In this document: positions 34,880 through 45,588 of the stretch, piece after piece
How positions within the stretch are numbered: the stretch's first letter is position 1
Layout: each line of letters starts with the position of its first letter
Source of the DNA: Adiantum capillus-veneris
Taxonomy: Eukaryota > Streptophyta > Polypodiopsida > Polypodiales > Pteridaceae
Assembly (NCBI GenBank): GCA_014529385.2
Contig: CM043942.1
Span: 63,893,184-63,957,183, forward strand
Reading direction: 5' to 3'
Length of the DNA stretch: 64,000 nt
Program-made: the position numbers and the translations under genes
The notes under the pieces: generated by a model
Databases searched by the model: none
What the model saw: only the letters and a program-made list of their open reading frames with translations
What the model was told of the DNA's origin: nothing

Positions 34880-37800
34880 TATTGATTAGCTTTGCCAGCG
34901 ACACCTGGGTACGGCTTTGACGCATCAAGTAAGTCTTCTTCTCCTTTGCCTGTTTCGTCGTCTTCACAGTGTATGGGTAGGAAGAAGCGTTCAGACAAGA
35001 TGCACGAATCTCTTGAGGAAACCCAAGCCATCGTCATTGCTGCAAAGGCAAGCCTTCCCATTATTCCTTACAGCAAGATTCAGCGCTATGTATTCACCGA
35101 CCAAACATTGGCTTTGCTGCAACTATGGGATCTACGGGTCGTTCTGCAAGCCACAAGAATTGCTTTCGATGCGGCCATCATAAAGCAGGTTCTTGATTCT
35201 TTTGATGCTGAAGATGGCAGTGCCATAGTGTATGGTCAAAAGGTGTCTGCTACACCTGAAGACATAGCTTTTGCATTCCGGATGCCTAATGAGCCCAAGC
35301 CATCTGTGGCAACCCCACAGCAGATTAGTATGGTCCTAAAGGAGGATGAAGCTGCTAAGCGCAAGAGAAAAGCAAGTGGTCAAGGGATTCCAGTGGTATG
35401 ACTAGAAGCTACTACTGCTTACAGGTTTGTGGCCGAAGCAGTAACTCTTAAATATAATCCAACATATGTGTCTGAGAAAGTTTTTGCTATGTTGCTTGCC
35501 AAGACATTGGATTCAAAGGTCTCTATCAACCTTTGTCAAATCCTGTCACACAATGTGCTTCAGCAAACTGCCAAGTTGAAATCCCAGAATGTTTTTAAAG
35601 CTTGGTATGTTTGTCAATTTTTGTATTGGGCTACTACTCCATATGCTCATGGCCATGTAAAATCGGCTTGGAGTGAGAAGCCAGTTTCAGAATCCAAGAA
35701 TATTGATCTGTCCTCAGATGACAAAGCCACGGACAGCCAGACCACTCCAACTGGTTTGAAAAGGAAAGCCACCAAAGATCAGGCTGGCAGTTCGAAGAAA
35801 CCAAAGACTACACTGATGAAGTGCAGTGCTTTTCTGAAGCAAATAGAGAGTCAGGTCAAAACTGTGACTACTGAAAAGGCCATAGTTAGCCAAACTGATA
35901 AACAACCTGATCAGAATGTTGCAGTCAACCAGTCAGTAGGACATAGTACAGTCACTATTGGTACTAGCAAAGATCAGGCAAAAACATCGACTTTTGAGAA
36001 GGTAACAAAACAGTCAGCTATGGACAAAGAACAACTGGACAAAGGCAAAGGCCCAACATCTTCAACTTGACTGGGTGGTGTCTCTATTTCAAATAATGAA
36101 GAAGCTTTGTACCTGGTAAAGAAGGATAGGTTGCAGCAGATGCAGACCCATCCATTGAAAGGACGTCTCTTTCTACAGAAAGCTGATTATGCAGCCTTAC
36201 CCTATATGGCTCCAGTGACAGTATATGAGCCTACTTATTCTGACCCAGCTACAGTAAAGGAAGGATGTTCAGTCCTCATCCAGTCTTCCTGGAATACTAT
36301 TGTCCAATGTATGGGACAAATGCTGGATGCTGTAGGGTCGGAAGATGCACTGAATAAGGTTAAAGATAACTTAAAGGACGCTGAAGACCAGATTCAGAAG
36401 CTGAAGACAACAAGAGATGAGCAAAATCTGCATCATAGGCTACTTGAAGCTCATTCATATAGGGCTATTGAGCTATTAAAAGCAAGTTAGTCAAGGCTGA
36501 GGCTGATATGCAGCTTGTGAGGGAACAAAGGAATGAAGCGCTGAGAGCTGCAGAACGGGCTAAAATGATGCTGAAAAAGAAGAGAATTGACTTCAACTCC
36601 TTGCTACATAGACATACAGCTCTAAAGGCTTCCCTCACTGACATATATATTTATAACTGCCTGGCTGAAATTTTAAACCCAGCAGGCAATGCTGTCTTTG
36701 ATCTGGAAAATTTGAAGTCTCTCATGGAGACCATGCAGAGTGATTTGCAGGACAAAGTGGCTGAATATAATAATGCTCTGATGAATCAAGCAATCCTGGA
36801 TTATATTGACCAGCTTCCCTGGATGAAGCAGAAGAAGATACGGAAGAAGAAGAGGATAAGGACGAAGGAGCAAATAAGGAGGATGATGACCAAGAAGAAG
36901 GGCATACTAATGATGATGATGATTTCCACCTCCAGGACCTGATACTGGTGGCATAGGGACAACTGAAGGAGGTCAGCCACCACATCCAGACTAGTCAGGC
37001 CAGAATGAAGGATAGAAGACAGGTAGTCAGCAGTCTGAAGAACAGCAACCCAGTCACACTGGGAATCAACCAGCAAATCAGTCCCAGCTCAGTCAGGCTA
37101 GAATGAAGGATAGAAGTCAGGCAGTCAGCAGTCTGAAGAACAACAACCCAATCACACTGGGAATCAGCCAGCAAATCAGTCCCAGCTCAGTAGGGAGGCT
37201 AAAGGTGAAAGCAAAGTTCAAGATGAGGGACCAACAACATTCCTTACAGCTTATCACCCTTAACAGGAAATTGAGACATCAATAGGCTTCCATAACCAGA
37301 CAATATCTGGAGGATGATGATCTCTTGTCTGATTTGGAACGTTTTCAGAGATTGTATGTCGGGACCAGGGAAATGGTGGAGCATTGGAAACCAGTGGCTT
37401 TTCATGATCAAGAAACTTGCCGTTTACCAGCGCATCCCAGCACAGTCCAGTTGCTGGAAAGGGTTCCTGAATGGATAATCACTGCTGAAGAGAGAGTGAC
37501 CAACCCACATTTGCAAAGACAATCTACTACAAATTGTCTCTCTCTCGCTCTTGAATTAGAACTTCTGGTGGGAAATAAACCAGCCTATAAATGTATGAAG
37601 GATGTTAGGGAAGAGTTAAAAGAGGTTTTGATGTAGATGCAAACTGCCAGAGGAGTCTTGGATCAAAGAGTAAGGGCCATTCTTGAGGATCAGATAGCCA
37701 CTAGTAAAAGACTTCACACTATAATGTCAGTCGGAGAACAAGCAATTGCTCTCCGCAAATTGTTTCAGCTAGTGAGAATCACCAGAAAGATGATGCAGCA

Positions 37801-38540
37801 AGAGAACCAGGCTGTTTCTCAATTTTTTAGAATTTGTGCCTGATTCCCCAGTTCTCTTGTATGCCTTCCCAGCAAGAGAGACGGAACTGCCAAGATTTTT
37901 TCGAGCACTTTCTCCTCAACATCAGAAACCAGTTGATCGCCTTACATACTCAAGATTATTGATGAGCTCCAGGATTGGTATGAGCGATCGACTGTGGAAT
38001 GGAAAACTTGCATACTATTCAATGATGCTCTCCAACTCAATGATATTCATGAGCTTAAAGAAGAGATGCAGAGGATCCGGATATGTATGGGTCAGTGGAA
38101 GATTCAAATCAGGGGCCTGACCAAGATTACTAATCACCTGCAATTTACTGTTGAGTCCTCTAAATTGCTTGAAAAGGATATTGCAGCTAAGGCGGGCCTA
38201 GCACCATAGTATAGAGAGATGACTGAGATTCTTTTTGAAGCTCAGGTCAAAACTAATCAGCCTCTTCCAAAAGGATGGATCCATACTTCTTTGCATTGTC
38301 ACAAGCAGGCCAGAACCAGGATCACCAAAGGCGTCTGCACACTCTATGATCCTGACACCAAAACCTATCATTCCCTCACGCCTTATGAAGTAGAGATGAC
38401 CACAGAAAGGTGGGATCAGCTTGAGAAGAAGGCCATTTATCGACTCATTCAGAAGGAGAATGTTGGCACTGGGACTTCTCAGACGCCATCCAGGCCAAAG
38501 GGTAAACGGAAGCTGATTCAATGGAAGGATACTGGGTAGT
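34880..38540 (+). pseudogene. Accessory coding region between integrase and 3' LTR: N-terminal globular domain and long coiled coils
   Basis: About 3.6 kb of largely open but interrupted sequence is not expected in a basic gypsy element. The first part (34892-35401) contains LALLQLWDLRVVLQATRIAFDA and SAIVYGQKVSATPEDIAFAFRMP. The latter resembles the V-x-G-K-x-V-x-F-S-x-x-x-I-x-x-x-L-x-L-P block of the putative plant transposon protein domain (PF20167, recalled, not searched). A Ser/Thr/Lys-rich linker (to 36070) and a block YLVKKDRLQQMQTHPLKGRL follow. Coiled coils then cover 36350-36800 and 37600-38200 (LKEEMQRIRICMGQWKIQI), with an acidic Asp/Glu stretch after the first. The final piece (38219-38540) ends at TAG. 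At least six stops or frame changes are present. Function is unknown. By position it corresponds to the env-like or extra ORFs of Athila and Tat elements. Confidence 0.6.
36985..37195. repeat. Approximately 94-bp tandem duplication in the accessory region
   Basis: Two copies of TCAGGC[C/T]AGAATGAAGGAT ... CAGTCTGAAGAACA ... AATCAGTCCCAGCTCAGT lie back to back (from about 36996 and about 37094). In one frame they read as Gln/Ser-rich sequence. Confidence 0.8.
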
Positions 38541-38745
38541 TCCATCTCAGAATTCAATGGCGGCTTTTCTTCCTCAGCTGGAAGGTTGATATCAGTTTGT
38601 GTGGAAGAAGAGGGCTCCACCTTGGCCTTTTCAGCTGCCTCTCGCAATCTTTGTATGGCCACTCTGTCATTGGTCAAGTCCAATCCCCAACATCAGAAGC
38701 AGACGGTGGATTTTTCAGCTTCAAATCAGAATCAGACAGGGGAAT
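38540..38745 (-). CDS. Antisense open frame just before the 3' LTR
   Basis: On the minus strand, an open frame after a TAA near 38745 reads [20 protein letters not shown], then [20 protein letters not shown], then a Ser/Thr and Glu/Pro-rich stretch with [16 protein letters not shown]. Its composition is unlike a shadow frame, while the plus strand here has stops and no sensible protein. The frame stays open to 38198, but from about 38540 the plus strand is the better coding candidate. There is no clear ATG. Antisense ORFs between pol and 3' LTR are known in some Tat-lineage elements such as Grande. Function is unknown. Confidence 0.4.
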
Positions 38746-38777
38746 TTTTTAGAAATTTTGGAATCTTGCCAAAATTC

Positions 38778-38794
38778 AAGAAAGGAGGGAAGGA
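38778..38794 (+). promoter_or_regulatory. Polypurine tract of the complete gypsy element
   Basis: AAGAAAGGAGGGAAGGA abuts the TGTAGACGG start of the 3' LTR, as expected for plus-strand priming. Confidence 0.9.
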
Positions 38795-39285
38795 TGTAGA
38801 CGGCTGGGACAGTTTCACTAAGTGGGAACGTTCTCTTATGAGACGGGCAGTGAATTAGTCAGTAATTACCATGGTAAACCCAAGGTATATAAATAGGGCC
38901 CATTACATTGTAATCGGGTTGGCATTTGGGTTAGCATAATCTTGAGCATAGTCGGATTAGCATTTTGGTGGCATTTGTGCTTGAGTTTTCAATCATTGGC
39001 AGTTGTTGTCGGCTGTACTCTATATGTAAATCACATCATACTCACTGTAATCTCTCATCTGTAATTCCAATCACGGTAGATATTCCAGTTACACTTACTC
39101 TGTATTCAGTACTCTGAATCTGAATATTATTTTCAGTACATAGTCTGGTTCTCATTCCAGTAGATAAATTCCAGTTTAGTTTCTGATTCTTTGTCCAGTT
39201 GACTGTCTAAACTAATACATCATCAGTAGAGCCGAAATCTTCTAATACTGGAATTAGCTATCTTAAGAGATCAGCTCCAATTCCA
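38795..39285 (+). repeat. 3' LTR of the complete gypsy element
   Basis: Direct repeat of 28164-28660, with TATA box TATATAAATAG at about 38886-38896. It lacks an 11-bp piece present in the 5' LTR (ATTACTACAGT near 28234) and has an extra GCT close to its end. Confidence 0.9.
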
Positions 39286-39454
39286 ATACTTAACACTTTA
39301 TTAAGAGAGCTAGATAGAAGACTTAGATTACATGATTTGAATACAAGACAAGGCTTGATTGGAAGGACATATGACAAGAACTAGAAGAGGGCATTCCTCA
39401 TAGGAGCCTCACAACTGGTGCTGGCAAGACTGAGGGGCTTGTGGCCCAAGAACC

Positions 39455-39464
39455 CTATTTATAG
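39455..39464 (-). promoter_or_regulatory. TATA box of the chromovirus LTR
   Basis: On the minus strand the sequence reads CTATAAATAGGG. It lies 65-225 bp downstream of the heat-shock-element-like array. Confidence 0.7.
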
Positions 39465-39524
39465 TAGTGCTTGAGGAGGTTACTGGAGGAGGTTAGAACT
39501 TTTTAGGTTCTTCATGAGGAGGTT

Positions 39525-39678
39525 AGAATCTTCTAGAACCTTCTTGTTCCTTCTAGTTCTTCTAGAACCTTCTAGATCCTTCTTCAACTTTCTAGAGCTT
39601 TCTAGAAACTTCTAGATTCTTCTGAAATCTTCTCCAAGCTTCTAGAATCTTCTAGATCCTTCTAGAGTCTTCTAGTGA
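39525..39678 (-). promoter_or_regulatory. Heat-shock-element-like 10-bp repeat array
   Basis: Repeats of TTCTAGAANC with a mostly 10-bp period produce consecutive TTC-nn-GAA-nn-TTC modules, the binding pattern of heat shock factors. Perfect three-module sites occur at 39531-39543 and 39560-39572, and a third starts at 39600. The palindrome TTCTAGAA occurs four times. Confidence 0.6.
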
Positions 39679-39896
39679 TGATGCAGTCGATAGGCAATGA
39701 TGCAGGCAATGACATATGTGATGACATCAGTGATTGACTCTCAAGCATCCATGACATTACCCCCTCCTCTAGCAACAAGTTCCATGAGGAGCCATGGTGT
39801 TCCATGATTGGGGCTTCCATGGATGCTATTGATGGAACTCTTGGACTTTGAGAGGTGCATGTTGTAGATTTGTGTGCTGGTTCTCAGGTTTTTCCA

Positions 39897-42660
39897 CTAA
39901 CATCATAGCCTTTCCAATGCACCAAGTACTATAACCTGCCATGCAAAATTTGAGAATCTAGGACTTTCTTGAATTCATATTCGTCATGTCCTTGAATCTC
40001 AACCGGAGGAGGTGGTTGTATGGCTCTTCCTGTGATGTTATATGTGTGACAAGGGTCTAGGACTGAGACATGAAAGATCGGATGGATTTTCATGGATGAG
40101 GGCAACTGGAGTCGATAGGTGACGCGATTGACTCGTCGAATAATCTTAAGTGGGCCAAACCTTCAATAATCAAGCTTTTGACAGGGACGAGATGAATGCA
40201 GATCATTCCGAAGGAGCCACACTGGATCCCCCTCTTTGTATTTTGGATGTTGCATGCGATGTAGATATGCACTTTCACTATACCTGGATTGAGCTTCTTT
40301 GATATGAACTATACGTTTTTTGTGAATTGCAAATAACTATTGTGCAAGATGAATAGCAACTAGATAGTGATTTGATGATGGGCTTGTGGATATCCTGTTT
40401 GGGTGATTGACTCACCAGAGGTTGATTTGTACTTCGAGTAGCTTGAATAATCTTTTCCAAAAGCTAGAGATGAATTGTGGGCCTCGATCAAAAACTATGT
40501 CATCCGGTAATCCGTGATAACGATAGATATGCTATAGAAAGAGTTTGGCCGTACCTTCATCGGTGATGGTTTTAGTGGTTGGAATGAAGTGTGCCATTTT
40601 TGTAAATCAATCCACGACTACTAAAATGGAGTCAAATCCTTGTGACAAGGGTAGCTCTACAATGAAATCCATGGAGATGGATGACCATGGTTTTCTTGGA
40701 ATGGGCATGGGATGGAGTAACCCATGAGGATGATGACAAGGGGCCTTTGATCTATTGCAAGTGTCACAAGTGCCTACATACTCCTTGACAAGCTTCCACA
40801 TTTGAGGCCACCAAAAGTCACGGGAGAGAAGCTCAATTGTCTTATTAACTCCAAAATTCCATGCTGATGAAAGATCATGCCGATGCTGAAGTATCTCCAT
40901 GCGTGTTGGTGCTGGCGGGAAAAATATAGAGAATACCCTTATAGTAAATTAGTCCATCAATTTCTTGAAAGTCCTCATTAACCCCTTGTCCTTGTAGTTG
41001 TTGTCTAATATTCTAAGCAAGTGGGTCCTTGCCAATTTGCAGCTTCACCTTAGAAAGAAAAGTAGAATCTTCAGGAGCTTGTCTTATGGTGGCGTTTATC
41101 ATAAGTTGCTCAGGTTTCAAAATCATTGACTCTTGTTGATCAAATGCTGCGTCGCCTTCTCTAGGTGCAAGGTAGGATTTTCTTGATAAGGCATCTGGCT
41201 TACCTTGTTGACGGCTAGGCCTATAAGAGATAAGAAAATCAAACCTTGATATGATACCACTCCTCCTAGCTTGGCACCAATTCAAGACGGGGGATGCCAT
41301 GAAGTATTCCAAATTCTTGTGATATGTATAGACAGTGATCTTATGAGGAGCTCCTTCAAGTAGGTGATGCCAAGTGTCGAAGGAGTTGATGATTGCTAAG
41401 AGCTCTTTGTCATGGATTTCATAATTTACTTTTGTAGATAAGAAATTGTGGGAATGAAAAGCCACTAGCTGCACTTGACCATCCTCACCTACTTGGGATA
41501 GAATAGCACTGAGGTCAAAATTTGAAGTGTCTGTTCCTAGAATGAAAGGCTTTGTAGGATCTACGTGAATTAGAATGAGTGCGGTCATGAAAGATTCCTT
41601 GAGACTCTCAAAAGCTTTTGCGGCCTCTGAGATTTAAACAAAATTATTATGGCGTGTCAACCTTGTGAGTGCTGTAACCACCTTGGAGTATCCCTAGATA
41701 AAGATACAATAGAAATTTTCAAATTCGAGGAAACATTGGACATCTCTTACTGAGATGGGTGTCTCCCAATCAAGGATGGTTTGAACCTTATTTGAATCCA
41801 TGGAGATTCCCTTTTCAAAGATAACATAACCAAGAAATTCCACCTTAGATTGATGAAAAGAGCACTTCTCCAAATTTGCATATAACCCTCACGCACGAAG
41901 CTTTTCAAGCACTAACCATACATGGTGCTCGTGCTCTTCTTGATCCTTGGAAAATATCAAGATATCATCCAAGTATATTACCACAAACTAATCCAAATAC
42001 TCCCAAAAGATTTCGTTCGTTAAATGTTGAAAAACTATTGGGGCATTTGTGAGACCAACTGGCATGACAGTATATTCAAAGTGGCCATACCTTGTGCAAA
42101 AGATTGTCTTCCATTCATTACCTTCTTTGACTTTGACTAGGTTGTAAGCATCATGAAGGTCTATTTTCATAAATATTCTTTCCTTGCGAAGACGCTCAAG
42201 AAGATCTAGGATCAAGGAAAGAGGATAGAGATTCGTGATGGTGACCTTGTTCAGGCCCCTATAATCCACTCACATCCAGAGAGTTCCATCCTTCTTTTTT
42301 ACAAAGAGTATTGGAGCTCCTGCTGGGTACATTGAATGCCGTATGAACCCCTTAGCAAGACTCTCATCAATATTTCTTTTTGTAATTCTACAAATTCATC
42401 TTGATATATCTTGTATATCGGGCCAAAAGGAAGTTGGATTCCCTCCTGAAGCTCTATAGCACAATCATAGAATTGATTCTCCAATAAGAGGTCTGCATTC
42501 TTGTTCTCAAAAATATCATTGTAATATTGATATTGACATGGCAATGCCTCCATGATTTTTGTTGTTGACATTTTGGTGGGTGTTGCAGATATAAGGAAAG
42601 TTGGCACTTTTTGATTTCATGGATGAAGACCTTGGCTCCAAGATATATAGCCCTATTATG
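39897..42660 (-). pseudogene. Chromovirus pol: RT, RNase H, integrase, chromodomain
   Basis: RT (42607 to about 41640): [48 protein letters not shown] and IYLDDILIF. The catalytic Asp pair is at about 41963-41976, and an in-frame stop lies just before FVVIYLDD. RNase H (41588-41013): FILGTDTSNFDLSAIL and YEIHDKELLAI are normal, but VYTYHKNLEYF has Tyr where the catalytic Asp of TDHKNL is expected. Integrase (about 40900-40320): TCDTCNRSK, SMDFIVELP and FDRGPQFISS are present. The segment that should hold the third catalytic residue (Glu) is missing. The C-terminus reads KYKEGDPVWLL and ends in a chromodomain, FKKVLDSQILHGRL-stop-YLVHWKGYD (about 39900-39990), with the aromatic/acidic pattern that reads methylated histone tails. 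Confidence 0.85.
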
Positions 42661-42706
42661 CCTTCCCTTCTTCTTTTGGACTTTTTATGGTTCAATTCTC
42701 CGAGCG

Positions 42707-43616
42707 TGTTAGCAGCAAGCTAACTTGGATACCATTTTTCAAAGTTGTCATTGTAAAAAAAATTATTATTTTGATTAATCGAGAATATTGTAACTCTTAT
42801 TTTTTGGATAAACTTTGTACTTGATGAGCCGAGGCTACAAGCTTCCAAATTGTATCAACTTGTCTTTAGTTAGAGCTCCCAGATTATTAGTTTTGACCAC
42901 CAAAAACCTTGGCTAAGGTATAAAAGCCAATTTTGTAAAGTTATTATCAAGTTTTGGATAAGAAATACACAGCGTGAGCTAACGGCTCTCACTTCTCTCC
43001 TTCTTGCGCTTCCTACTCCCTCTCCAATTGTCACATTGCAGTCATGTCTGTTGCATTGCAACCGCAGGTAAGAGCTCTGCGCATTGACGTAAGCATTTCA
43101 CGATATTTTGTAGCTTTCAGCCTCGTTGACCCACGGCCTAATTTCATCATAAGTAGGAATTTAAGATTTAAAATAAAAAACTAAGTATAGGTGGGGTATT
43201 GGGGTATCATTGCTAAGCATTTAGATGCATTCTGGGTCGAAAATGACTAGGTCAAAAATCCACTGCTGCTAATAATCACGATTTTTGCACTTGACCTAAA
43301 GTGAGATTTGAGACCATAAACATGTGTGCTTAGGTCTTATAAACATGTCCTAAAAGTTTTGTTATGTTTGGATGTCATTTGATGCTGTAACTGATGTGAT
43401 TTGTTTGCCGATGAGTGATTGGCTTTTGGTGATTTCGGTCATTTGAGTGTAGCCTAAGTTAGATGCGAGTTGTTTGTTGTTTTCCAAGAGATTGACAACC
43501 TCTTGTAGCCTCTATGCACTAGTCGAGTCAGCTTTGTCCCATGGATTGACAATTATATTCGTGGTTCTCGCTATGTCTGCAATAAGATAAGAGTGAGGTT
43601 AGACACCCGTCCCACA
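42707..43616 (+). repeat. 5' LTR of the Athila-like element
   Basis: 910 bp with TG...CA ends. A TATA box (GGTATAAAAGCC) lies at 42917-42928. A strong splice donor CCGCAG|GTAAGA lies at 43067/43068. The first 380 bp match the 3' LTR. Confidence 0.75.
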
Positions 43617-43617
43617 T

Positions 43618-43636
43618 TTGGCGCCGCTGTAGGGGA
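43618..43636 (+). promoter_or_regulatory. Primer binding site (tRNA-Asp type)
   Basis: TTTGGCGCCGCTGTAGGGGA follows the CCCACA end of the LTR. It closely resembles the TGGCGCCGTTGCCGGGGA site complementary to plant tRNA-Asp used by Athila and Tat elements. Confidence 0.8.
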
Positions 43637-45588
43637 TTGAAGAGACCTAAACTAGGGAAAAACACGAGCATCTTGTGAAGTTATCCCTTAACTTCCTCTA
43701 GGATCTCCTAGAGTTAAAACTTTCCTTTTAAAACCGCATAGCTTAAGATTGTTGTCTTTTGCTGTGTAGAGGTAGCTTGGAAGTAATCGTACTTGCTGAG
43801 CACCTTTAGGATTGTAGGATTGTAGAATTAGATTAGGATTTTGAGAATGATTTATGGATGAGACAACTCTTCAGATCGAGGCATAAAAAACCATAAAAAA
43901 CAAGAAAACGAGTGTTTGTGGATACTTTCCACAACCCCATTGTCGTAGAACCTAGGAGTAGGGTAAGTACAATCCAAGGTGGATTTCAAAACATTGCTCT
44001 CTCCAAAAGAATCACTTGTGAGTTGTTATGTGAAGTTGTAGAATTCAAGTCTATGGCTAGAGATAGTACCAGAAGACTATCAACCACTCAATCCGATTGG
44101 AGAGCATGCTTTAAAATTTGTATGAACCAATGGGTAAGCTCAAGGACACCTTGAGGTAAAAATTTCAAGAGTTTGCAAAAACTCAGATTATTTACTTTTT
44201 CTTGACATTTTATTCCAAATTAAGTTTTAACTTGACTCAGAGGCTTAAATTAGCTCATGAAAAGATTGTCCAAGGAAAAAGTTCAAAAAAGTGTTCATTT
44301 TAGGCTTAAAGTAAATAATCGTGATTATTTACTTTCAACTCAAAACTGACCAACATTGATACCAGAGATTCTATGCAAGTGTACAAACAACTTTTGTAAA
44401 GGACAACAGAATTTGGATCACCTAACTGACCAAAAACTTGGTAAAAGCTAAATTATGTACTGACTTTCGAGAACTTGAGTGAAAATTGGGAATTTTTTTT
44501 TCAAACTAAGTGAAACTTGATTCTTAGGCTTATATTGATGTGATGAACAAGTATACATGCTCAGTTGACTAAAAAGATCCAAAATTTTTCCAAAAATAAA
44601 TATGGTTATTTATATCTACTCCATTTTTGAACTTTTTGACCAAGTCAGTATACCACTAGCTTTATCATGTTATAGTAAGCCCACAAACCAAATTTGGTAA
44701 GATTTGGATCATTGGATTGAAAACTGTGGCCAAATTTGCAAAGTCAGTCTACAAACATCAAACAGATGACCATTTGAACAAAAATTATCCAAACTTGATG
44801 AAACTTGTCTAGGGAGCTCCAGTTAAGCTTCTTAACATATCTGTGTCAAGATTATTGCAAAAACTTGCAAAAAAATAGCAGGAGTAAATAATCGTGATTA
44901 TTTACATCTGCTTCACAAATTGATATTCTTGCACATTTGAGTATACCACAACTCAAGCATATCAAGTAGACCACACAAATCAATTTTGGATCACAAAAGT
45001 GAGACTTAAGCCAAATTCTTGAAAACGGAATCTATGGACATGAAACAATTGATAACTTGAACAAATTTTGTCCAAACTTAGTGAAACTTGTTCAAAGACC
45101 TTAACAAGTTGCATACTTGGCATGTCGAGCAAAAAAGTGCAAAAAACTGACAAAAGTAAATAATCACGACTATTTACTATGCTACACAGGGACATCATTT
45201 TTGACTTTTGAACTTGTACAGTGTTAGACCAACTTAATACAAGGCCACCAGGAAATTTTGGGTTCAATCGGATCCAAATTAGTACATGTTCACTCAGTTT
45301 TCAGATTGCAGATTAGTCATTTGGATTTTTGCAAAAGTGAAATCTGAAAGTCTCAACTGCTGACTCACTTATCTCAAATTGGAGTGATACACATAGACCA
45401 GTCGCAATAGCTAGCAAGAATTGTACAGTCTTTGTGAAAGAATAGCTAGCTTGATTAAACTGATACATGAATCAAGTTGCAGATAAGGAATTGACAGCTT
45501 GATAGAATTTGCAATCAAGTCAAGTAGAAGAAGCTGATAACAATTCAATCCAAAGGTAAGTACTCTATCCAGAGCTTTAAGAGTCTAT
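43637..45588 (+). other. Leader of the Athila-like element with diverged tandem repeats and palindromes
   Basis: About 2 kb without a convincing gene. From about 44160 to 45400 it consists of diverged units of roughly 280 bp. Each contains an inverted pair AGTAAATAATC / GATTATTTACT or a variant (44310-44333, about 44594-44618, 44883-44906, 45155-45178), preceded by phrases such as AAACTTG and TGCAAAAA. Two further donor-like sequences (GGGTAAGTAC near 43957 and AAAGGTAAGTAC near 45555) occur in it. Confidence 0.65.

Larger units (their letters stand above)
28164..39285 (+). mobile_element. Complete Ty3/gypsy (non-chromodomain) element with a 3' accessory region
   Basis: It is bounded by LTRs of about 497 bp (28164-28660) and 491 bp (38795-39285), both starting TGTAGACGG and ending in CCAATTCCA. 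They differ at roughly two dozen sites by eye. The 5-bp flanks AGACT and ATACT match at four positions and look like the target duplication. Internal order: gag with zinc knuckles, protease, RT, RNase H, integrase, then about 4 kb of extra coding sequence, then a polypurine tract (AAGAAAGGAGGGAAGGA) immediately before the 3' LTR. Numerous in-frame stops, mostly TAG, show that this copy is inactive although structurally complete. It is inserted in the chromovirus LTR. Confidence 0.9.
39291..39756 (-). repeat. Chromovirus 3' LTR (U3 side)
   Basis: On the minus strand TGTCATGGATGC (from 39756) follows the purine tract AGAGGAGGGGGTAA. It contains an array of heat-shock-element-like 10-mers, a TATA box and, near the left end, a polyadenylation-type AATAAAG. 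The LTR is interrupted at its far end by the gypsy insertion at 39285/39286 and probably continues at 28163-27980. Confidence 0.75.
39286..42706 (-). mobile_element. Chromovirus (Ty3/gypsy with chromodomain), pol half and 3' LTR
   Basis: Reading on the minus strand from 42706 down: the end of protease, RT, RNase H, integrase, chromodomain, polypurine tract, 3' LTR. The gag half lies at 63281-64000 beyond an Athila-like element that split it. All domains are broken by several stops (mostly TAG or TAA), so the copy is dead. Order and chromodomain identify the chromovirus clade. Confidence 0.85.

Noticed and set aside
38198-38540. Lower part of the antisense open frame as a gene
   Set aside because: The plus strand reads as plausible protein here ([20 protein letters not shown]), so the minus frame is more likely its shadow.
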